Assembly: GCF_002304005.1 (NCBI RefSeq)
Contig: NZ_MRCQ01000005.1
Coordinates: 284,013 to 348,012 of the forward strand
From: Flavobacterium sp. ACN6
GTDB lineage: Bacteria; Bacteroidota; Bacteroidia; Flavobacteriales; Flavobacteriaceae
Reading direction: 5' to 3'
Length of the DNA stretch: 64,000 bases
The notes below the pieces were generated by a model. That model saw only the letters and a program-made list of their open reading frames with translations. It had not been told where the DNA came from and did not search any database. Below, piece by piece: positions 26,791-36,586 of the stretch. The stretch's first letter is position 1, and each line of letters begins with the position of its first letter. The translations under genes were made by a program, and so were the position numbers.

Positions 26791-26898
26791 GTTTTAGTTT
26801 ACAGTCACGGTTTTCAGTTTACAGTTGAGAATTAGAAAATAACGAAATAAAGCTTTGTTTCTTTGATCCTTAGTGGCAAAAAATAAATAAAATAGGCA

Positions 26899-26927
26899 TT
26901 GCCTTTACAGCAAAAAGAATACTTTTG
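26899..26927 (+). promoter_or_regulatory. rsmA promoter
   Basis: TTG at 26899-26901, an 18-base spacer and TACTTTTG at 26920-26927, both elements matching the flavobacterial consensus. Ends 26 bases before rsmA. Confidence 0.65.
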
Positions 26928-26953
26928 CGCCCTCGCGGCAAACAAGAAATAAA

Positions 26954-27739
26954 ATGGAAAAAGTAAAAGCCAAAAAACATTTAGGACAGCACTTTCTTAA
27001 AGACGAAAGCATTGCAAAAGCTATTGCCGACACTTTAAGTCTGAAAGGATACGATGAGGTTTTAGAAATAGGACCGGGGATGGGTGTGCTTACTAAGTAT
27101 TTACTTGAAAAGCCGATTAACACACACGTTATTGAGATTGATACAGAATCTGTAACGTATCTGGGTGCCAATTATCCAAAATTAAAAGAGAAAATTATCT
27201 CTCAGGATTTCCTGAAATATAACATAAACGAAGTTTACGAAAACAAACAGTTTGCCATTATTGGTAACTTTCCGTATAATATTTCGACTCAAATTGTTTT
27301 CAGAACTTTAGAATTTAAACATCAGATTCCAGAATTTTCAGGAATGTTTCAAAAAGAAGTTGCCGAAAGAATTTGCGAGAAAAAAGGCTCCAAAGCCTAC
27401 GGAATATTATCCGTTTTAGCCCAGGCTTTCTATATTACAGAGTATCTGTTTACGGTTGATGAAAACGTTTTTATTCCTCCGCCCAAGGTTAAGTCGGGTG
27501 TGATGAGAATGACCCGAAAGGAAGATTATAGTCTTCCTTGCAGCGAAAAGTTGTTTTTTACAGTTGTAAAAACCGCTTTTCAGCAGAGACGAAAAACATT
27601 ACGTAACAGTTTGAAAACATTAAATTTATCAGACAAATTGCGAGAAGACATTATCTTTGATAAACGTCCAGAGCAGCTTAGCGTCGATGAATTCATTGAA
27701 CTAACTCTAAAAATAGAAACCGATGGAGTTCAAAGTTAG
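26954..27739 (+). CDS. rsmA: 16S rRNA dimethyladenosine transferase
   Basis: 261 residues. N-terminal [20 protein letters not shown] is the RsmA/KsgA signature. SAM-binding motif I is [16 protein letters not shown], the catalytic motif IV is [10 protein letters not shown] (N-x-P-Y), and the C-terminal helical domain includes [13 protein letters not shown]. It dimethylates two adjacent adenosines near the 3' end of 16S rRNA during 30S maturation. The start of mgtE overlaps its 3' end by 17 bases, implying coupled translation. Confidence 0.98.
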   Translation: MEKVKAKKHLGQHFLKDESIAKAIADTLSLKGYDEVLEIGPGMGVLTKYLLEKPINTHVIEIDTESVTYLGANYPKLKEKIISQDFLKYNINEVYENKQFAIIGNFPYNISTQIVFRTLEFKHQIPEFSGMFQKEVAERICEKKGSKAYGILSVLAQAFYITEYLFTVDENVFIPPPKVKSGVMRMTRKEDYSLPCSEKLFFTVVKTAFQQRRKTLRNSLKTLNLSDKLREDIIFDKRPEQLSVDEFIELTLKIETDGVQS

Positions 27740-29072
27740 TAGAGAATTTATACATCAGTTAGAAGATCTTATCAATAAGAAAAACGACAATGAACTTGAA
27801 GTTTTGCTTAATGATATGCACCACGCTGATATTGCGGAAATCTTAGACGAATTAGATTTCGACGAGGCAACCTATATCTTTAAGGTTTTAGATAGTGATA
27901 AAACAGCCGAAATTCTTCTGGAATTAGAAGAAGATCTGCGTGAAAATATCTTAAGCCGACTTTCGCCAAAAGAAATTGCAGAAGAGCTTGATGAGCTTGA
28001 AACGAACGATGCTGCCGATATTATTGCGGAACTTTCGCAAGAAATAAAAGCTGAGGTAATCTCCGAGTTAAATGATGTTGAGCACGCTAAAGATATTGTT
28101 GATCTTTTGCGTTACGACGAAAACACGGCTGGTGGATTGATGGGGAAAGAGCTCGTGAAAGTAAATGAAAACTGGAACGTCTTGACTTGCGTTAAAGAAA
28201 TGCGAATTCAGGCAGAAAATGTTTCCAGAGTTCATTCTATTTATGTTGTTGATGACGAAAACAGGCTAAAAGGGCGACTGTCTCTTAAAGATCTACTGAC
28301 TTCTTCTACCAAAACTCAGATTGGGGAAGTTTATATCCGAAAATTAAATTTTGTAAATGTTGATACGGAAGATGTCGAGGTCGCGCGTATCATGCAGAAA
28401 TACGATTTAGAGGCAATTCCGGTTGTTGACGAATTGGGACGCTTGGTTGGAAGAATTACTATCGACGACATTTTGGACGTGATCAAGGAAGAAGCCGATA
28501 AAGATTACCAATTAGCAGCGGGTATTACACAAGACGTTGAGTCGAATGACAGCGTTTATGAATTGACAAAAGCGCGTCTGCCTTGGCTTTTAATCGGGAT
28601 GGTGATCGAAATTGTAGCCTCTTTTGTTTTAAAAGGCAATGAAGCAACCTTTCAAAAATATTCGACTTTAATTATTTTTGTGCCTTTGCTTTCTGCTACA
28701 GCTGGAAATATCGGAGTTCAGGCTTCGGCAATTGTTGTGCAGGGTTTGGCAAACGGAACATTGAAAGAATTCAGCCGTGCTTATTTTACCAAAGAAATTA
28801 CCGTTTCGATGATTTCGGGAAGCATTATTTCATTACTGCTTTTAGGCTATCATTCTGTAATGTACCAGCAGTATTTAGTGGGATTTGCTATTTCTATCTC
28901 AATGATTGTTGTGATTTTGTTTGCAGCAACTTTAGGAACTTTAGTACCGCTTTTCTTAAATAAAAATAAAATTGACCCCGCAATTGCGACCGGTCCATTT
29001 ATCACAACCACAAACGACGTATTCGGAATTATGCTTTACTTCGGAGTGGCCAATTTGATTCTTGGATTTTAG
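27723..29072 (+). CDS. mgtE: Magnesium transporter MgtE
   Basis: 449 residues with the canonical layout: an N-terminal acidic superhelical domain (repeats of [14 protein letters not shown]), two CBS domains ([28 protein letters not shown]) and five C-terminal membrane helices ([37 protein letters not shown]). The cytosolic domains gate the channel in response to internal Mg2+. It overlaps rsmA by 17 bases in another frame, a pairing I infer to be an operon driven by the rsmA promoter. Confidence 0.96.
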   Translation: MEFKVSREFIHQLEDLINKKNDNELEVLLNDMHHADIAEILDELDFDEATYIFKVLDSDKTAEILLELEEDLRENILSRLSPKEIAEELDELETNDAADIIAELSQEIKAEVISELNDVEHAKDIVDLLRYDENTAGGLMGKELVKVNENWNVLTCVKEMRIQAENVSRVHSIYVVDDENRLKGRLSLKDLLTSSTKTQIGEVYIRKLNFVNVDTEDVEVARIMQKYDLEAIPVVDELGRLVGRITIDDILDVIKEEADKDYQLAAGITQDVESNDSVYELTKARLPWLLIGMVIEIVASFVLKGNEATFQKYSTLIIFVPLLSATAGNIGVQASAIVVQGLANGTLKEFSRAYFTKEITVSMISGSIISLLLLGYHSVMYQQYLVGFAISISMIVVILFAATLGTLVPLFLNKNKIDPAIATGPFITTTNDVFGIMLYFGVANLILGF

Positions 29073-29183
29073 ATTTTTGCCACAAATTAGCATTTTACAG
29101 TGATTTAAAATCTCTAAAATCTGCGTAATTTACAGGCGGAAAATATACTGTTAATCAGTCATCATAAATTCAAACCAAGAAGA

Positions 29184-29960
29184 ATGAAAGTACACATTAT
29201 TGGAGGAGGAAACCTTGGGGTTTCTATTGCCTTGGGAATCGCTAAATTTTCAAAAAACAACCAAGTTACCGTTACAAGAAGAAACACAGCAAGTATTCAA
29301 TATTTAACCGAGTACGGAATTACTGTCTCTAACGATAACAAACATACTATTCAAGAAGCTGATGTCGTAATTTTAACCATAAAACCGTATCAAGTCGATA
29401 CTGTTTTGGCTGAAATTCTTACAGTGATTCAAAATAAAACAATTGCTTCGGCTGTAAGCGGATTATCTCTTGATGTGCTTCAGTCGAAAACAAATAATGA
29501 ATATCCAGTTGTACGCATCATGCCAAATATTGCGGCACAATTTGGAGAATCGGCAACTTGTATTTCTTTTCCTGAAAAGTATAAAGAAAATGCAGCGCCA
29601 ATTGTTGATTTATTCCAAGATCTAGGAACAGCTCCAGTAATTGACGAAAAACTAATGGATGCGGCAACTGTTTTAGGTGCATGCGGTACTGCGTATGCAT
29701 TGCGTTACATTCGTGCGTCTATGCAGGCAGGAATCGAAATTGGATTTGATTCTCAAACCGCTTTAGCAATTGCGGCACAAACCGTAAAAGGAGCAGCAAA
29801 AATGCTTTTAGAGGAAAAAGTACATCCAGAACAATTAATCGACCGCGTAACAACACCTCAAGGCTGTACAATAGTTGGTTTAAATGAAATGGAACATAAT
29901 GGTTTCAGTTCCTCTTTAATCAAAGGGATTAAAACTTCTTTGAAACAAATTAAAGGTTAG
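29184..29960 (+). CDS. proC: Pyrroline-5-carboxylate reductase
   Basis: 258 residues. An N-terminal dinucleotide fold (KVHIIGGGNLGVSIALGIA) and the C-terminal P5CR dimerisation domain with VRIMPNIAAQFGESAT, MDAATVLGACGTAYALRYI and TTPQGCTIVGLNEME. It catalyses the last step of proline synthesis. The spacer before it (29073-29183) holds AATCTGCG-type repeat words; a hairpin follows the gene. Confidence 0.95.
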   Translation: MKVHIIGGGNLGVSIALGIAKFSKNNQVTVTRRNTASIQYLTEYGITVSNDNKHTIQEADVVILTIKPYQVDTVLAEILTVIQNKTIASAVSGLSLDVLQSKTNNEYPVVRIMPNIAAQFGESATCISFPEKYKENAAPIVDLFQDLGTAPVIDEKLMDAATVLGACGTAYALRYIRASMQAGIEIGFDSQTALAIAAQTVKGAAKMLLEEKVHPEQLIDRVTTPQGCTIVGLNEMEHNGFSSSLIKGIKTSLKQIKG

Positions 29961-29983
29961 AATTATTAAAATCTCAATAATAG

Positions 29984-30025
29984 AAATTCCAAATTCCAAT
30001 TTTTATTGGTGTTTGGAATTTTTTG
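29984..30025 (+). terminator. Terminator-like hairpin of the AAATTCCAAA family
   Basis: AAATTCCAAA (29984-29993) pairs with TTTGGAATTT (30012-30021), then T-rich. The same words build the perfect palindrome between atpD and atpC. Confidence 0.55.
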
Positions 30026-30046
30026 GTTTTATAATTAATAGTTCAA

Positions 30047-30076
30047 TTTGTCATCCTGAGGAACGAAGGATCACAC
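30047..30076. repeat. Dispersed GTCATCCTGAGGAACGAAGG repeat
   Basis: Closely similar to the fragment at 11753-11771; lies in the 273-base spacer after proC, which has no gene. Confidence 0.55.
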
Positions 30077-30138
30077 TAGAAACTCCACAAACAAAATCTT
30101 TAATATTGTCGAACTGCTTTACGATATTATTGTCAAAA

Positions 30139-30171
30139 ACCTTTGTCAAAGTTTTAAACTTTGACAAAGGT
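30139..30171. repeat. 33-bp dispersed palindrome, copy 2
   Basis: ACCTTTGTCAAAGTTT, a central T, then its exact reverse complement. Copy 1 is at 20312-20344 with one mismatch in the right arm. Confidence 0.8.
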
Positions 30172-30233
30172 CGAGTTCTACAGATTCAAGTTTTTCAAGA
30201 ACAATTGGAGTTTGGAATTTATAACTTGGAATT

Positions 30234-30704
30234 TTATTTTTTAACCAGCAGAATATACTTCAATCCGCATTCTGAAATCTTAGTATATGAATTCATAGCA
30301 TTACCATAATTCTGAATGGTTAAAGTGTCTTTCACATATACAGCATCGATGCCAACAGGAATCTCTAACTCTTTTGCAGGAATCGAATCATTTTCCTCTT
30401 CATTGCTAATGTCGCCTTCGTATTCGTCCCATGGAATTCCTTCTAAAACAATATACTTTTCACCCGAACTGTTTTTAGAATAAGATGCTTTTCCTTTTAA
30501 AGTTCGAACACTTGTTTTAAAAACATATTGATAATCATTTTTAATTTTTGAAATGATTAACGAAAGATTGCATTCTTCAGATGTATATGTTCCTTCAATT
30601 TCATCTTTTAAATTTTCAGAAGAAGCTGGATTTTCTGATTTCTGATTACAAGAAATTAGAAAAAAATAAAATGCTGAGAGGATAAAAAATTGAATTTTGC
30701 TCAT
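30234..30704 (-). CDS. Lipoprotein of unknown function
   Basis: 156 residues with lipoprotein signal MSKIQFFILSAFYFFLISCN (lipobox LISC). The mature domain is a small beta-rich unit (EGTYTSEECNLSLIISKIKN; ASYSKNSSGEKYIVLEGIPW; VYVKDTLTIQNYGNAMN) with two Cys (CNLSL and ECGLKY) that may form a disulfide. Its start lies 10 bases downstream of the nhaA stop, so it may be co-transcribed with nhaA. No known family identified. Confidence 0.75.
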   Translation of the reverse strand: MSKIQFFILSAFYFFLISCNQKSENPASSENLKDEIEGTYTSEECNLSLIISKIKNDYQYVFKTSVRTLKGKASYSKNSSGEKYIVLEGIPWDEYEGDISNEEENDSIPAKELEIPVGIDAVYVKDTLTIQNYGNAMNSYTKISECGLKYILLVKK

Positions 30705-30714
30705 AACTTTTAGA

Positions 30715-31860
30715 TTAAACCGCAGGGTTTTTATTTAAAACATACTTCAAATACACAAAACCCATAAGACCAGCTAAAAATGAGGCAATAAGAATTGCTA
30801 TTTTAGAAAAAACAATGATTTCTGGGTTTTTAAAAGCAAGAACGGTAATAAAGATCGACATCGTAAAACCAATTCCGCCGAGCATTCCTGCGCCTAGAAT
30901 ATGTGCCCATTTTAGGTTTTTTGGCAAAATACATAAACCTGCAGTTACTCCGACAGAAGAGAATAGTAAAATTCCAAGCGGTTTACCAATTACAAGTCCA
31001 AGGATAATTCCGTAGCTATTAGTATGGCTCAATCCTTCGTGCCAGTTTTCTGTGATAGTTAAGGCAGTATTCGCAACGGCAAATAAAGGCAGTATAAAAA
31101 ACGCAACAGGCTGATGCAAAAAATGCTGTAACTTGTATGAAGAAGTCTTTTCGCCGCCATCACCAAACGGAATAACAAATGCTAGAATTACACCCGTGAT
31201 TGTAGCATGAACTCCCGAGTTTAGCATAAAATACCACATTATAATACCACCAATGATGTATGGAATTAAATTGTGAATTTTCATTCGATTTAAAACAAAC
31301 AAAGCACACCAAATTCCAAGTGCAATTCCTAGATTTAAAAATGAAATGGAAGTTGTGTAGAAAATGGCAATAACGATTATAGCGCCTAAATCATCGATAA
31401 CAGCCAAAGCCGTTAGAAATACTTTTAATGAAGCAGGAACTTTATTGCCGAGAAGAGATAAAATTCCAATTGCAAAAGCAATATCTGTAGCCATCGGGAT
31501 TCCGGCTCCGTTTTGAGTAGTTGTTCCGTAATTTAAAACCAAAAAGATTGCAGCGGGAACCAGCATACCACCAAAAGCAGCCATGATTGGTAAAGATGCA
31601 TTTTTGAAATTAGACAATTCGCCATGATAAATTTCACGTTCCAATTCTAATCCGATAAGCAGAAAAAAAATCGTCATTAAACCATCATTAATCCAGTCTG
31701 TTATGGAATGACCTGCGATTTCTTTTTCCCAAAATGCTACATACGGAACTTGAAAAGATGAATTTGCCAAGTAAAGAGATAAAATCGTGACAACGAGCAA
31801 GATAATTCCTCCTGATTTTTCGTTTTCAAAAAAAGCTTTAAAAGTTTTGGTTAATTTCAT
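30715..31860 (-). CDS. nhaA: Na+/H+ antiporter NhaA
   Basis: About 381 residues from ATG 31860 (MKLTKTFKAFFENEKSGGII), which aligns with the usual NhaA N-terminus; the longer frame to 31962 adds 34 residues with no counterpart. Twelve helices are present, including the signature GIPMATDIAFAIGILSLLG and the ion-binding Asp pair in LAVIDDLGAIIVIAIFY. It exchanges Na+ or Li+ for protons across the inner membrane and helps pH and salt tolerance. It is followed closely by a lipoprotein gene and preceded by the 129-bp tandem repeat. Confidence 0.95.
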   Translation of the reverse strand: MKLTKTFKAFFENEKSGGIILLVVTILSLYLANSSFQVPYVAFWEKEIAGHSITDWINDGLMTIFFLLIGLELEREIYHGELSNFKNASLPIMAAFGGMLVPAAIFLVLNYGTTTQNGAGIPMATDIAFAIGILSLLGNKVPASLKVFLTALAVIDDLGAIIVIAIFYTTSISFLNLGIALGIWCALFVLNRMKIHNLIPYIIGGIIMWYFMLNSGVHATITGVILAFVIPFGDGGEKTSSYKLQHFLHQPVAFFILPLFAVANTALTITENWHEGLSHTNSYGIILGLVIGKPLGILLFSSVGVTAGLCILPKNLKWAHILGAGMLGGIGFTMSIFITVLAFKNPEIIVFSKIAILIASFLAGLMGFVYLKYVLNKNPAV

Positions 31861-31949
31861 TTTAGAAAAGTTCAGAAGATTTAGGAATGACATTTTTTTA
31901 AGGCTTGTATTTTCAAAGTTAAAAAAAATATGACCAATAAAAAAGTTTG

Positions 31950-32366
31950 GCCGCGAAGTCACGAAGACTCAAAGTTTTGTTTTTAGTTATTTGAATTTAG
32001 TGCAAGAGAAAAAATCCATAAAATCTGCAAAATCTGCGAGAGAAAAATTATGCGTCTAAGTGCTAACGATCATGTTTAGCCGCGAAGTCACAAAGGCTCA
32101 AAGTTTTGTCTTTAGTTATTTTGAATTTAGTGCAAGAGAAAAAATCCATAAAATCCATAAAATCTGTGAGAGAAAAATTATGCGTCCAAGTGCTGACTAT
32201 CATGTTAGCCGCGAAGTCACAAAGGCTCAAAGTTTTGTTTTCGGTTATTTGAGTTAAGTGCAAGAGAAAAAATCCATAAAATCTGCAAAATCTGCGAGAG
32301 AAAAATTATGCGTCTAAGTGCTAACTATAATGTTTAGCCACGAAGTTACGAAGACTCAAAGTTTTT
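31950..32366. repeat. Tandem repeat, three full 129-bp units plus a partial fourth
   Basis: Units begin with GCCGCGAAGTCAC-type words at 31950, 32079 and 32208, exactly 129 bases apart, and a degenerate partial unit begins at 32337. Each unit contains CTCAAAGTTTTG, GAGAAAAAATCCATAAAATC, CTGCGAGAGAAAAATTATGC and AAGTGCTAACTAT. Open frames on both strands arise because 129 is a multiple of three; I do not treat them as genes. The array fills most of the 616-base gap between nhaA and the dehydrogenase gene. Confidence 0.9.
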
Positions 32367-32476
32367 ATTCTATTTAATTCAAGAATGAAATCTACATTAA
32401 AAAAAACTTTGTGCCTTTGCGACTTAGCGAGATTAAATTAACCGTATTTTTGTTTATCATAAAATCTGAAAAAATA

Positions 32477-33424
32477 ATGAGCATAAAAATTCTTCATATC
32501 GACAGTAATAATCCAATACTTTGGAATCAATTAGAAGAAGGAGGTTTTGAAAATCATGCCGATTTTAAATCTTCAAAAGAAGAAATACAAGCAAAAATAC
32601 ATGACTACAACGGAATCGTAATTCGCAGTCGTTTTAAAATTGATAAGACATTTCTGGATAGCGCAACAAAGTTGCAATTTATTGCGAGAGTCGGCGCTGG
32701 CTTGGAAAGTATTGATTGTGAGTATGCTTCTTCAAAAGGAATTCATCTTATTGCTGCGCCAGAAGGAAATCGCAACGCTGTTGCAGAACATTCGCTTGGC
32801 GTAATTTTGTCTCTATTTAATAACCTAAACCAAGCTGATGCAGAAGTAAAAGCAGGACATTGGAACCGAGAAAGTAATCGTGGTCACGAATTGGATTTAA
32901 AAACGGTCGGAATTATTGGTTACGGAAATATGGGAAAAGCTTTTGCTAAAAAACTAAGAGGTTTTGATACAGAAGTTTTATGTTATGACATTTTGGATAA
33001 TGTCGGTGATGAAAACGCAAAACAGGTGTCGTTATCCGAATTACAAGAAAAAGCAGATGTTTTAAGCCTTCACCTGCCATGGACTCCAGAAACCGACAAA
33101 ATGGTCAATAAAAGTTTTATCGACGCATTTAAGAAGCCATTCTGGATCATAAATACTTCGCGTGGTAAAAATATAGTTACTGCAGATTTAGTTGAAGCTA
33201 TGAAGTTAAAAAAGGTATTAGGCGCAGGTTTGGATGTTTTGGAGTATGAGAAACTTTCGTTTGAAACGCTTTTTCAGGATGAAAATACTCCAGAAGCATT
33301 TCAATATCTGCTGGAAGAAAAGAATGTTTTACTGACACCTCACATTGCGGGGTGGACTTTTGAAAGTCATGAACGTTTGGCGCAAGTAATTGTAGATAAG
33401 ATAAAAGCGGTTTATAAAGTATAG
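32477..33424 (+). CDS. D-isomer-specific 2-hydroxyacid dehydrogenase
   Basis: 315 residues from ATG 32477 (MSIKILHIDSNNPILWNQ); the longer frame to 32411 lies in repeat sequence. The NAD fold is GIIGYGNMGKAFAKKLRGF, and the catalytic Arg-Glu-His set is represented by NTSRGK, the Glu region near LDVLEYE, and TPHIAGWTFE. It resembles the catalytic core of SerA without the ACT domain, so it could be a 3-phosphoglycerate dehydrogenase or another 2-hydroxyacid enzyme; substrate not certain. Confidence 0.88.
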   Translation: MSIKILHIDSNNPILWNQLEEGGFENHADFKSSKEEIQAKIHDYNGIVIRSRFKIDKTFLDSATKLQFIARVGAGLESIDCEYASSKGIHLIAAPEGNRNAVAEHSLGVILSLFNNLNQADAEVKAGHWNRESNRGHELDLKTVGIIGYGNMGKAFAKKLRGFDTEVLCYDILDNVGDENAKQVSLSELQEKADVLSLHLPWTPETDKMVNKSFIDAFKKPFWIINTSRGKNIVTADLVEAMKLKKVLGAGLDVLEYEKLSFETLFQDENTPEAFQYLLEEKNVLLTPHIAGWTFESHERLAQVIVDKIKAVYKV

Positions 33425-33588
33425 ATTTGTTTTAGGATTTGAATAGAATCTTTTTCGATTTTAAATTTTATTGAATTAGTTTTATGTGTTAATTTTTAAT
33501 AATATTGTTTCAGTTTTTAACAAAACATTTTGAATGTTTGAGTTGAATTCCCCAAAAACCAAAAACTAAACTAATATTTAAAAATCCT

Positions 33589-34236
33589 ATGATTATCTAC
33601 GGAAGAAAAACGGTTCAAAGTACCCTTAAATCTGGAAAATTTGATTGCCCGAATTGCAGAAGACAAGAAAGCTATCAATTAAAAAACTATCAGCTTTATT
33701 TTCATATTTTCTTTATTCCATTGCTTAAAATTAAAGATGTAGGCGATGAGTTAAGCTGTTTCTTCTGTAATACGGCTTACATTCCCGGATCGGTTTTGTC
33801 TGCGCATGAATACGATACAAGAAATAGAATGGGAAATACTTCGCAAGAAGAAAACAGTGTAATTGGTCTTGTGCCGTGTGACTTTGGAAAAAGAATTGGA
33901 GCTTTTGTTATAGATATTGCTCTTTTGTATGCGGTCAATCTAATTCTGATTTATTACATAAAATCTGGACTTGGATTTATTCCTTTAATTGGTTTCGGGT
34001 ATTTTATGCTCTGCGACTTTTTATTCAAAGGCTCCTCTGTAGGGAAATTAGCGCTGTCTATTAAAACAGTTGATTATAATGAGGGGCAAAATGTGCTTCC
34101 TTTCTATACGATTATAAGAAATCTAATTAAAGGAATTTGTGTTTTCTTCCCACTAATTTATTTAGCTTCATTATTGAATCAGGAAAAAAGAGCGCTTCAT
34201 GATTTGGCTGCCCAAACGATGGTAGTAGATAAGTAA
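33589..34236 (+). CDS. Zinc-ribbon and RDD-domain membrane protein
   Basis: 215 residues. N-terminal CPNC (residues ~24-27) and CFFC (~61-64) form a zinc ribbon around the segment KNYQLYFHIFFIPLLKIKD. From about residue 105 an RDD-type membrane domain follows with three hydrophobic helices: RIGAFVIDIALLYAVNLILI (R..D pattern), GYFMLCDFLFKGSSVGKLAL and ALHDLAAQTMVV. The RDD family is of unclear function, perhaps ion or small-molecule transport. It is a single gene with a 164-base upstream spacer. Confidence 0.85.
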   Translation: MIIYGRKTVQSTLKSGKFDCPNCRRQESYQLKNYQLYFHIFFIPLLKIKDVGDELSCFFCNTAYIPGSVLSAHEYDTRNRMGNTSQEENSVIGLVPCDFGKRIGAFVIDIALLYAVNLILIYYIKSGLGFIPLIGFGYFMLCDFLFKGSSVGKLALSIKTVDYNEGQNVLPFYTIIRNLIKGICVFFPLIYLASLLNQEKRALHDLAAQTMVVDK

Positions 34237-34315
34237 TACATTATTTGTCTTGTCAGATTTGATCTGAGGTTTAACGATTTTGTAAACTATATTATTAACT
34301 ATAAAGGAAATAAAA

Positions 34316-34591
34316 ATGGAGAATACAAAAAGAGAAGATTGGAACAATCCAATACACTATCGAAGAGAAAATAAAAAAGTAATTTCAGCTATTCTGGCAA
34401 TTCTATTAGGTTATTTGGGAATTCATAAATTCTATCTTGGTTATACCAAAGAAGGTGTGATTCAGCTTCTTTTAGGACTTTTGTTTGGCCTTGGCGGACT
34501 AATAGGTATTATCGAAGGAATTATTTACTTGACAAAATCAGACGAAGAGTTTTATCAGACTTATCAAGCCGGTTATAAAGGCTGGTTTTAA
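34316..34591 (+). CDS. TM2-domain membrane protein
   Basis: 91 residues with two helices joined by a short turn, typical of TM2 proteins: KVISAILAILLGYLGIHKFY, then LGYTKEGVIQLLLGLL-FGLGG and LIGIIEGIIYLTKSDEEF. The GxHKFYLG motif is the TM2 hallmark. Function unknown. It sits 79 bases after the RDD protein gene, in the same orientation, and a strong bidirectional terminator follows. Confidence 0.88.
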   Translation: MENTKREDWNNPIHYRRENKKVISAILAILLGYLGIHKFYLGYTKEGVIQLLLGLLFGLGGLIGIIEGIIYLTKSDEEFYQTYQAGYKGWF

Positions 34592-34605
34592 GCAAACCAC
34601 ATAAT

Positions 34606-34640
34606 AAAAAGTCCCATTTGTTTAACAAATGGGACTTTTT
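34606..34640. terminator. Bidirectional terminator
   Basis: 16-bp arms AAAAAGTCCCATTTGT and ACAAATGGGACTTTTT with a 3-base loop. It serves the TM2 gene (+) and the olsF-like gene (-), which converge here. Confidence 0.9.
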
Positions 34641-34664
34641 ATTATTTTTATATAAAAGAAAATC

Positions 34665-36467
34665 TTAATCTTCCTTTTCAGATAATTTACGCTCCAATTC
34701 TATTTGAAATTCTTCAATAACAGGTTTCATAGTGCTTTCTGGAATATCTGCGATTCTAATGTACATTAAACCATCTATAGCGTTGTTGAATAAAGGATCG
34801 ACATTGAAAGCAACCACTCTTGCATTTTGTTTGATGTATTTTTTAATTAAAACCGGTAAACGTAAATTTCCTGGTTCCAATTCATCAATGATTTTATCGA
34901 ATTTATTTAAATCAGATTCGGCTTCATCAAAGATAAAGTCTTTATCTGCATCTTTTAGTTTTACTTTATACGCTTTTTTCGGGTGGATGTATTGCGCAAT
35001 ATACGGATCGTAATAATTTGATTTCATGAACTCAATCATCAAAGATTTAGAGAAATCTGAGAATTGGTTACTGATACTTACACCGCCAAGTAAATACTTG
35101 TGTTCTGGATGACGTAAAGTGGTGTGTATAATACCTTTCCATAATAAGAACAAAGGCATTGGTTTCTGCTGATATTCTTTTACAATAAATGCACGTCCCA
35201 TTTCGATTGACTTGTGCATCATATCGTGTAATTCTGGTTCAAATCTAAAAAGGTCATTAAGGTAAAAACCTTCAATGCCGTATTTAGGATAAATTTCAGA
35301 ACCCAATCCCATTCTATAAGCACCAGCAATTTTTTTGGTTTCATCATCCCATAAAAACATATGGTGATAATATTGGTCAAATTTATCTAAATCGATAGAT
35401 TCATTCGTTCCTTCGCCCACTTCACGAAAAGTAATTTCACGTAAACGGCCAATTTCGTGTAAAATATTCGGAACCGCTTTTGCTCTTGCAAAAAAGACTT
35501 CGTAGTTTTTGCTTTGTAATAATCGGCAATCGCTGTTTCTCAATGCATTTACTTCGTCGATCATTTTTGATTCGTCGACAGGCGTAACTATTTTTTTTGG
35601 TGCTTTTGAAATTTTTAAACTTGCTGTGTCCAGCAATTTGCTGTCCTTTTCAAAAGGATTTGCCAGCATATACGTTTTCTTTCTTAAGAATTCTGAATAT
35701 TCTTCAAAAGATTCAATTTCGTTTTGCTCATTTACAGAGATTGGTTTTCCAATACGAACTTTAATTACACGATCCTTTTGAGTCAAAAGCTCAGAAGGCA
35801 GTTTTGCAGTACGCAGCGTGTCATCAATTTTAGAAAGCCAGTAAAATAATTTACTGTTTTTAGCATGAAAATAAATGGGTACAACAGGAACTTTGGCTTT
35901 TCTGATTAATTTCAGAGCGCCTTCTTCCCATGGTTTATCCACAACTAATTTTCCATCTTTATAAGTAGAAACTTCTCCGGCAGGGAAAATCCCTAAAGGT
36001 TTTCCGTCACTTAAATGACGTAAAGTTTCTTTAATACCAATTACGCTCGATTTAGCATCCTTATGATTTTCAAAAGGGTTAACCGGCATAATATATTTTT
36101 TCATAGGAACAATTCTATGCAATAAGAAATTGGCGATAATCTTGAAATTTGGCTCTCTTTCAAGCATTAATTTCAATAATAAAATTCCGTCAATTCCCCC
36201 AAGAGGATGATTAGAAATAGTAATATAGGCACCATCTTTTGGCAGACGTTTTAAATCTTCTTCAGGGATTTCAAATTTGATTTCCATCTCATCTAAAATT
36301 CCATTCAAAAACGCCAGGTCTTCCAAATGTTTATTACGATCGTAAATTTTATTAAGGGTTGAGATCTTAAGAACCTTCATAAGAATCCAGCCAGAAAAGG
36401 TACCGAAAACTCCGTACTTTTCAACATTTATTGCCTTTGCAACTTCTTTCGCGGTAACTAAACCCAT
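34665..36467 (-). CDS. olsF: Bifunctional ornithine-lipid acyltransferase, OlsF-like
   Basis: 600 residues with two acyltransferase halves. The N-terminal half is PlsC-like: ISNHPLGGIDGILLL (His 87 and Asp 93, five residues between them) and FPAGEVST. The C-terminal half, from about residue 305, is a GNAT domain of the OlsB/hemolysin type (VFFARAKAVPNILHEIGRLR, FLWDDETKKIAGAYRMGLG, YLLGGVSISNQFSD). This layout matches OlsF, reported in Serratia and in Flavobacterium johnsoniae, which makes ornithine lipids by N- and O-acylation. The assignment rests on domain order, not a search. It acts at the inner membrane. Confidence 0.75.
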   Translation of the reverse strand: MGLVTAKEVAKAINVEKYGVFGTFSGWILMKVLKISTLNKIYDRNKHLEDLAFLNGILDEMEIKFEIPEEDLKRLPKDGAYITISNHPLGGIDGILLLKLMLEREPNFKIIANFLLHRIVPMKKYIMPVNPFENHKDAKSSVIGIKETLRHLSDGKPLGIFPAGEVSTYKDGKLVVDKPWEEGALKLIRKAKVPVVPIYFHAKNSKLFYWLSKIDDTLRTAKLPSELLTQKDRVIKVRIGKPISVNEQNEIESFEEYSEFLRKKTYMLANPFEKDSKLLDTASLKISKAPKKIVTPVDESKMIDEVNALRNSDCRLLQSKNYEVFFARAKAVPNILHEIGRLREITFREVGEGTNESIDLDKFDQYYHHMFLWDDETKKIAGAYRMGLGSEIYPKYGIEGFYLNDLFRFEPELHDMMHKSIEMGRAFIVKEYQQKPMPLFLLWKGIIHTTLRHPEHKYLLGGVSISNQFSDFSKSLMIEFMKSNYYDPYIAQYIHPKKAYKVKLKDADKDFIFDEAESDLNKFDKIIDELEPGNLRLPVLIKKYIKQNARVVAFNVDPLFNNAIDGLMYIRIADIPESTMKPVIEEFQIELERKLSEKED

Positions 36468-36586
36468 GTACTACTTTTAATTTATTAGAACAGCGAACAA
36501 AGATAACAAAAAAGTCTACTTTTCATTGTTTCCAAGATAAACTTTGCACTTTTTTATTACATTTGAAATCCTTTAAAAAAACACTG

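Noticed and set aside
30013..30309. A 98-codon plus-strand frame
   Set aside because: It is made of dispersed repeats and palindromes and overlaps the lipoprotein gene antisense.
32060..32263. Open frames of 65 and 66 codons on both strands
   Set aside because: They lie in the 129-bp tandem repeat and arise from its period being a multiple of three.
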